From JADJEI01 sp035328465 (GTDB lineage: Bacteria; Bacteroidota; Ignavibacteria; Ignavibacteriales; Ignavibacteriaceae), in NCBI GenBank assembly GCA_035328465.1, contig DAOLIQ010000002.1, positions 20,908 through 84,907 of the forward strand: a DNA stretch of 64,000 nucleotides, given 5' to 3'. A program made the position numbers and the translations under genes. Under the pieces are notes generated by a model, which saw only the letters and a program-made list of their open reading frames with translations, did no database searches and was not told the origin of the DNA. Each line of letters begins with the position of its first letter. Within the stretch, counting starts at the first letter, position 1. Positions 60,217 to 64,000 of this stretch are shown piece after piece.

Positions 60217-62439
60217 ATGATTGAACCTAAAGTAAATCTCCAACTCGCTCAAGAACATGGCTTAACTGAAGAAGAATATAGCAAAATACTGAACATATTA
60301 AACCGTGTCCCCACCTATACCGAATTAGGGATATTCAGTGTTATGTGGAGCGAGCATTGCAGTTATAAAAATTCAATTGCTCTTCTAAAAACATTGCCCA
60401 GGGAAGGTAAAAAATTATTAGTTGGTGCGGGTGAGGAAAACGCAGGACTTGTTGATATTGGCGACAATCTTGCCGTTGCTTTTAAAATTGAAAGTCACAA
60501 TCATCCCTCAGCAGTTGAGCCTTATCAAGGTGCAGCTACAGGGGTCGGGGGAATTATGCGCGATATCTTTACGATGGGTGCGCGTCCGATTGCTTCTTTA
60601 AATTCTCTTCGCTTTGGTTCACTGAAAGATGCACGTACAAGATTTTTATTTGACGGCGTCGTTCGAGGAATTGGTGATTACGGAAATAGTTTCGGAGTTC
60701 CGACTGTTGCCGGTGAAGTTTACTTCGATGAATGCTATCAGGACAATCCGTTAGTTAATGCAATGGCTGTTGGAATTGTAAATAAAAGTCTCATTGCAAG
60801 CGCAGTGGCAAAGGGGGCAGGAAACCCAATTATGATTGTAGGATCCTCAACTGGGAGAGATGGAATACACGGTGCTACTTTTGCTTCAGAAGAAATATCC
60901 GAAAAATCAGAAGCAAAAAGACCCTCGGTTCAAGTTGGTGATCCATTTACTGAAAAACTTTTACTTGAAGCAACTCTTGAAATTATTAGAAATGGCTGGC
61001 TCATAGGCATTCAAGATATGGGGGCGGCAGGTATTTCCTGCTCTACAAGTGAAATGAGTGCAAAAGGAAATTCTGGAATGAAAATTAATCTCGACAGTGT
61101 TCCACTGCGGGAACAAGGGATGACTGCGTACGAAATAATGCTTTCGGAAAGCCAGGAGAGAATGCTTTGTTGCGTCAAAAAAGGTTATGAAGATAAAGTT
61201 AAGGAAGTTTTTAATAAATGGGATTTGAATTGTGAAATTATTGGTGAAGTTACTGATCAAGGCTTATTAGAAATTGATTATCAGGGAGAGAAAAAAACTT
61301 CAGTACCAGCTTTTGATTTGGTACTTGGCGGCGGTGCACCGGTTTATTTTCGTGAAAGTACAGAGCCCAAGTACATTCATGAATTACGCAAATTTAATTT
61401 TTGTCCTCTGCCGGAACCACTATCAATTGAAGAAAGTTTTAAAAAAATATTTTCATCACCGAATATTGTTTCTAAAAAATGGGTTTATGAACAATATGAT
61501 TCAATGGTTCGGACAAACACTATTGTCGGTCCTGGATGTGATGCTGCAGTTGTTTTTATTAAGGGTACTAAAAAGGCACTTGCTATGAAAACAGATTGCA
61601 ACGGAAGATATGTTTACTTGAATCCGAAAGAAGGCACAAAATTGGCGGTGGCTGAAGCTGCAAGAAATATTGTCTGTTCAGGTGGAAAACCACTTGCGAT
61701 TACAAATTGTTTAAATTTTGGAAATCCATATAAACCTGAATTGTACTGGCAATTTAAGGAAGCAATTGCCGGGATGGGTGAAGCCTGCAGATATTTCGAC
61801 ACGCCAGTCACAGGCGGTAACGTAAGTTTCTACAACGAATCTCCAAACACAGCAGTATATCCCACGCCCACGATTGGAATGGTAGGTCTAATTGAAGATC
61901 TTAAAAATGTTACTACATCATACTTCAAAAAGGAAAATGACCTAATCTATCTTCTTGGCGAGGATTTTGAGGAAATTGGGGGAAGCGAATATCTGAAAAT
62001 TATTCATGGAAAAGTTGCAGGTGATTGTCCCAGAATTAATCTTGCTACTGAAGTTAATCTTCAAAAAACTCTGCAAGAATTAATTGAATTAAGTTTAATA
62101 AATTCAGCACATGATATTTCGGAAGGCGGTATCGCTTGTGCAATAGCAGAGTGCTGCGTAATGAATCAGGAGAAAATGATTGGTGCTGAAGTGAATATAC
62201 CTGTAAAAAGCAGAGTTGACTTTTCGCTGTTCTCGGAAAGTCAATCTCGAGTCATAATTAGTCTTGATATGAAAAATCAGGAATTAGCAGAAGATATTTT
62301 GAATAAGGCTAAACAGCCGTTTATATTAATTGGTAAAACTGGCAGTAACGCATTATTAATCAATAAAAAAATAAGAATTAGTTTGGTAAACCTTGCAGAT
62401 ATTTATTTTAATACGATATCAAGAATTATGAATGAATAA
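60217..62439 (+). CDS. purL: Phosphoribosylformylglycinamidine synthase subunit PurL
   Basis: Fourth step of purine synthesis, turning FGAR into FGAM with ATP and ammonia. The 740-residue protein is the small PurL type, which needs separate PurS and PurQ; neither is in the window. Landmarks are FSVMWSEHCSYKNS near 42-55, KIESHNHPSAVEPYQGAATG, GVPTVAGEVYFDE, GIQDMGAAGISCSTSEMSAK, and in the second half TNCLNFGNPYKPE and HDISEGGIACAIAECCV. Start at the ATG at 60217; the stop overlaps the BrkB gene by eight bases. All catalytic regions are complete. Confidence 0.97.
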   Translation: MIEPKVNLQLAQEHGLTEEEYSKILNILNRVPTYTELGIFSVMWSEHCSYKNSIALLKTLPREGKKLLVGAGEENAGLVDIGDNLAVAFKIESHNHPSAVEPYQGAATGVGGIMRDIFTMGARPIASLNSLRFGSLKDARTRFLFDGVVRGIGDYGNSFGVPTVAGEVYFDECYQDNPLVNAMAVGIVNKSLIASAVAKGAGNPIMIVGSSTGRDGIHGATFASEEISEKSEAKRPSVQVGDPFTEKLLLEATLEIIRNGWLIGIQDMGAAGISCSTSEMSAKGNSGMKINLDSVPLREQGMTAYEIMLSESQERMLCCVKKGYEDKVKEVFNKWDLNCEIIGEVTDQGLLEIDYQGEKKTSVPAFDLVLGGGAPVYFRESTEPKYIHELRKFNFCPLPEPLSIEESFKKIFSSPNIVSKKWVYEQYDSMVRTNTIVGPGCDAAVVFIKGTKKALAMKTDCNGRYVYLNPKEGTKLAVAEAARNIVCSGGKPLAITNCLNFGNPYKPELYWQFKEAIAGMGEACRYFDTPVTGGNVSFYNESPNTAVYPTPTIGMVGLIEDLKNVTTSYFKKENDLIYLLGEDFEEIGGSEYLKIIHGKVAGDCPRINLATEVNLQKTLQELIELSLINSAHDISEGGIACAIAECCVMNQEKMIGAEVNIPVKSRVDFSLFSESQSRVIISLDMKNQELAEDILNKAKQPFILIGKTGSNALLINKKIRISLVNLADIYFNTISRIMNE

Positions 62440-63403
62440 AAAAGCATTCCTAAAAAAAATAAAATCTTTTGAAGTTTATGAGCTTTTCAGAAAAGCAAGA
62501 TTTTTATTTAATGTTAAACCGGATTATAACAAAGTAAAGATCTTCGTTCTGCATTATTTTGGTGGTCTTTATAAACGAATTGATACCCACCATGTTTTTT
62601 TATTCGCTGGAGGATTGGCTTTTTCATTATTTGTTTGTATCGTGCCGTTTACACTTATAATCTTTTGGATACTTGGAAATTTTTTAGACTCAGCCGAAGT
62701 TGAACTGCAGCTTAACTCATTAATTCACACAGTAATTCCCTACGAAACATATTCTAATTTTGTTCAGGATATAATTTTTAAAAGAATTTATGAAGTGATT
62801 GAGTATAAAAATATTGCAGGCGTTGTTGGTTTTACCGGTTTATTTTTTGCTGCAAGTGGTTTCTTTAGCAGCGTAAGAACTATTCTTAATAAAGTTTATG
62901 GCACCGATGAAGATGTTAGTTTGATTTTAGGTAAAATTAGAGATTTCGCCTTGATTATTCTGGCGCTAATTGTGCTGCTTGTTTCTACTTTCATAATACC
63001 TGCTTTAGATATACTCCGAAATCTTTCCGAAACAATTCCACTTTTTCACTTTTTTCAATTAGGAATTTTTCAGAAGATATTCACCACACTTTTCTCATTA
63101 ACTATTCTTTATTTTATTTTTACTTTAATGTACTCGGTTGTTCCAACTGTAAAGATAAAAAAGCGAGCAGTACTTGTTGGGGCGATGTGGGCAGCACTGC
63201 TATGGGAAACTGCTAAACAGGCATTTGGCTATTATTTATTTAATTTTGCTTCCTGGGGTAAAATCTATGGCACTTATACTTTAGTTGTTGTTGTTGCTTT
63301 TTGGATTTACTATTCCTCAATAGTTTTTATAATTGGTGCAGAAATAGGAATGCTGTATCATGAGCGTTTAATTGGTAAATTATCTTTAGATGAGAAATTG
63401 TAA
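62432..63403 (+). CDS. YihY/BrkB-family membrane protein
   Basis: A 323-residue protein with a basic cytoplasmic N-terminus of about 45 residues and six or seven membrane helices (about 54-80, 125-150, 168-190, 210-235, 245-265, 275-305). Family landmarks are HHVFLFAGGLAFSLFVCIVP, YKNIAGVVGFTGLFFAASGF followed by SVRTILNKVYG, VKIKKRAVLVGAMWAALLWE, and YGTYTLVVVVAFWIYYSSIV. The name RNase BN was given in error to this family; its real role, perhaps lipid or solute transport, is unknown. It overlaps purL by eight bases. Confidence 0.9.
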   Translation: MNKKAFLKKIKSFEVYELFRKARFLFNVKPDYNKVKIFVLHYFGGLYKRIDTHHVFLFAGGLAFSLFVCIVPFTLIIFWILGNFLDSAEVELQLNSLIHTVIPYETYSNFVQDIIFKRIYEVIEYKNIAGVVGFTGLFFAASGFFSSVRTILNKVYGTDEDVSLILGKIRDFALIILALIVLLVSTFIIPALDILRNLSETIPLFHFFQLGIFQKIFTTLFSLTILYFIFTLMYSVVPTVKIKKRAVLVGAMWAALLWETAKQAFGYYLFNFASWGKIYGTYTLVVVVAFWIYYSSIVFIIGAEIGMLYHERLIGKLSLDEKL

Positions 63404-63457
63404 TCAATTTTTATTTATCAGTAAAATTATCTCTTGCTTTTGTTTAGATCTCTTTCT

Positions 63458-63495
63458 AAATTTCTTCCACCAATAAAGGAAAGAAATTATTTTTG
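63458..63495 (+). terminator. Possible terminator after the BrkB gene
   Basis: AAATTTCTTCC (63458-63468) faces GGAAAGAAATT (63478-63488), pairing with one bulged A over a 9-base loop; ATTTTT follows. The stem is A/T-rich, so the signal is moderate. Confidence 0.4.
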
Positions 63496-63557
63496 TTTAA
63501 CAGAATGTACTGGGAGTCATTCTTGAATATTAATATTTATAAAATAATGAGGTAAAT

Positions 63558-64000
63558 ATGAAAAATTATTTGAGGGTTACATTTGTCATTTGTTCAGTCT
63601 TTTTAGCAATTTTTAGCTTCAGTTGTTATAAAGCACCGGCAGAAATTTCGTACAATATTGATGTATGCAGCGAATGCGGCATGCTTATTAGTGATCAACA
63701 CTTCGGTGCTGAAATAGTTTTACGCAACGGTAAATATTTAAAATATGATACAATTGATTGCTTGGTGAAATCTATACTTGACAAAGATGTGAAAGTTAAA
63801 CAGATCAACTCACGTTGGGTAGTGGACTATTCCCGACCTGCTAATTTTATTTACCTGCCAAATGCAACTTTCTACAAGGGAGATAAAATAAAAAGTCCAT
63901 CCGGGTTTAATATTATTGCTGTTGAGGATAAGAACGTTGCTGAAAGAATCCAATCAAAACATGGGGGGGACATCCTCTCTTTTAAAGATGTTGTCGTTTT
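63558..64000 (+). CDS. NosL-like lipoprotein, 3'-truncated by window end
   Basis: The first 147 residues of a lipoprotein, without a stop before the window ends. The signal peptide has a lipobox (FSFSC, Cys near residue 23). The mature part shows the NosL copper-binding hallmark CSECGMLISDQHFGAEI, then YDTIDCLVKSIL and a RWVVDYSRPANFIY segment. NosL delivers copper(I) to nitrous oxide reductase NosZ; related proteins are also found in other copper or metal pathways. AGGT precedes the ATG. Genes beyond the window would show whether this belongs to a nos operon. Confidence 0.85.
   Translation, partial: MKNYLRVTFVICSVFLAIFSFSCYKAPAEISYNIDVCSECGMLISDQHFGAEIVLRNGKYLKYDTIDCLVKSILDKDVKVKQINSRWVVDYSRPANFIYLPNATFYKGDKIKSPSGFNIIAVEDKNVAERIQSKHGGDILSFKDVVV

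Overview
The window looks like a chromosomal contig of a low-G+C member of the Ignavibacteria / Bacteroidota-Chlorobi group, probably a metagenome-assembled genome. Two proteins end in type IX secretion (T9SS) sorting domains starting with a YPNPF motif, in the style typical of Ignavibacteria. Candidate promoters resemble the Bacteroidota TTG / TAnnTTTG type. The set of conserved genes (UMF1 transporter, FTCD with a mid-domain insertion, large SecA with a SEC-C tail, TrmH-family methylase, many TPR proteins) fits the same group. A run of exactly 100 N at 23238-23337 is a scaffold join. No tRNA, rRNA, CRISPR array, transposase or phage gene was found. Genes are densely packed and no gene-free stretch exceeds about 300 bases.

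Layout. 1-5200: end of a NAD(P)HX repair gene, VanZ-like protein, two tandem TonB paralogs with a strong terminator, a YdcF-like membrane protein, nusB. 5200-10830: UMF1 transporter, then a minus-strand run with a CDF metal transporter with a Cys-rich tail, methionine aminotransferase, Sel1-repeat protein and an SRPBCC protein. 10960-19390: pyrG, a TPR protein, formiminotransferase-cyclodeaminase, a TIGR02757 protein and a hybrid histidine kinase. 19570-27085: a peptide-use neighbourhood with an OPT transporter, PqqD-like protein, dipeptidase PepD (cut by the gap), an MFSD1-like transporter (cut by the gap), two tandem paralogous envelope proteins and an M29-type aminopeptidase. 27230-36150: secA, PII, a large TPR lipoprotein that may be PorW/SprE-like, a monofunctional transglycosylase, an AlbA_2 regulator and a T9SS-sorted delta-60 repeat protein. 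36158-37830 (minus): TrmH-family methylase and rlmN.

38034-43705: acyl-CoA dehydrogenase, a secreted YidD-like protein with two TPR/PG-x-G-x-FY membrane proteins, LemA-TPM, and two related ferredoxins each followed by a terminator. 43870-47033: translationally coupled MBL hydrolase / Rieske protein / QueG, then trxB. 47047-50201: a block of secreted proteins bracketed by two related hairpins; it holds a PQQ-propeller lipoprotein and a T9SS-sorted protein interrupted by two in-frame TAA codons. 50233-63403: DUF6249-like protein, ECF sigma and anti-sigma, YbjQ, era, EamA transporter, acylphosphatase, ispF, DedA, lnt, threonine aldolase, thioesterase, exonuclease, MORN-like lipoprotein, purL, BrkB. 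63558-64000: start of a NosL-like lipoprotein cut by the window end.

The most unusual items are the secreted YidD-like/TPR trio, the doubly stopped T9SS protein between paired hairpins, an 18-bp-plus hairpin that swallows a start codon in the tandem envelope-protein pair, and the PepD/MFSD1-like pairing across the assembly gap.
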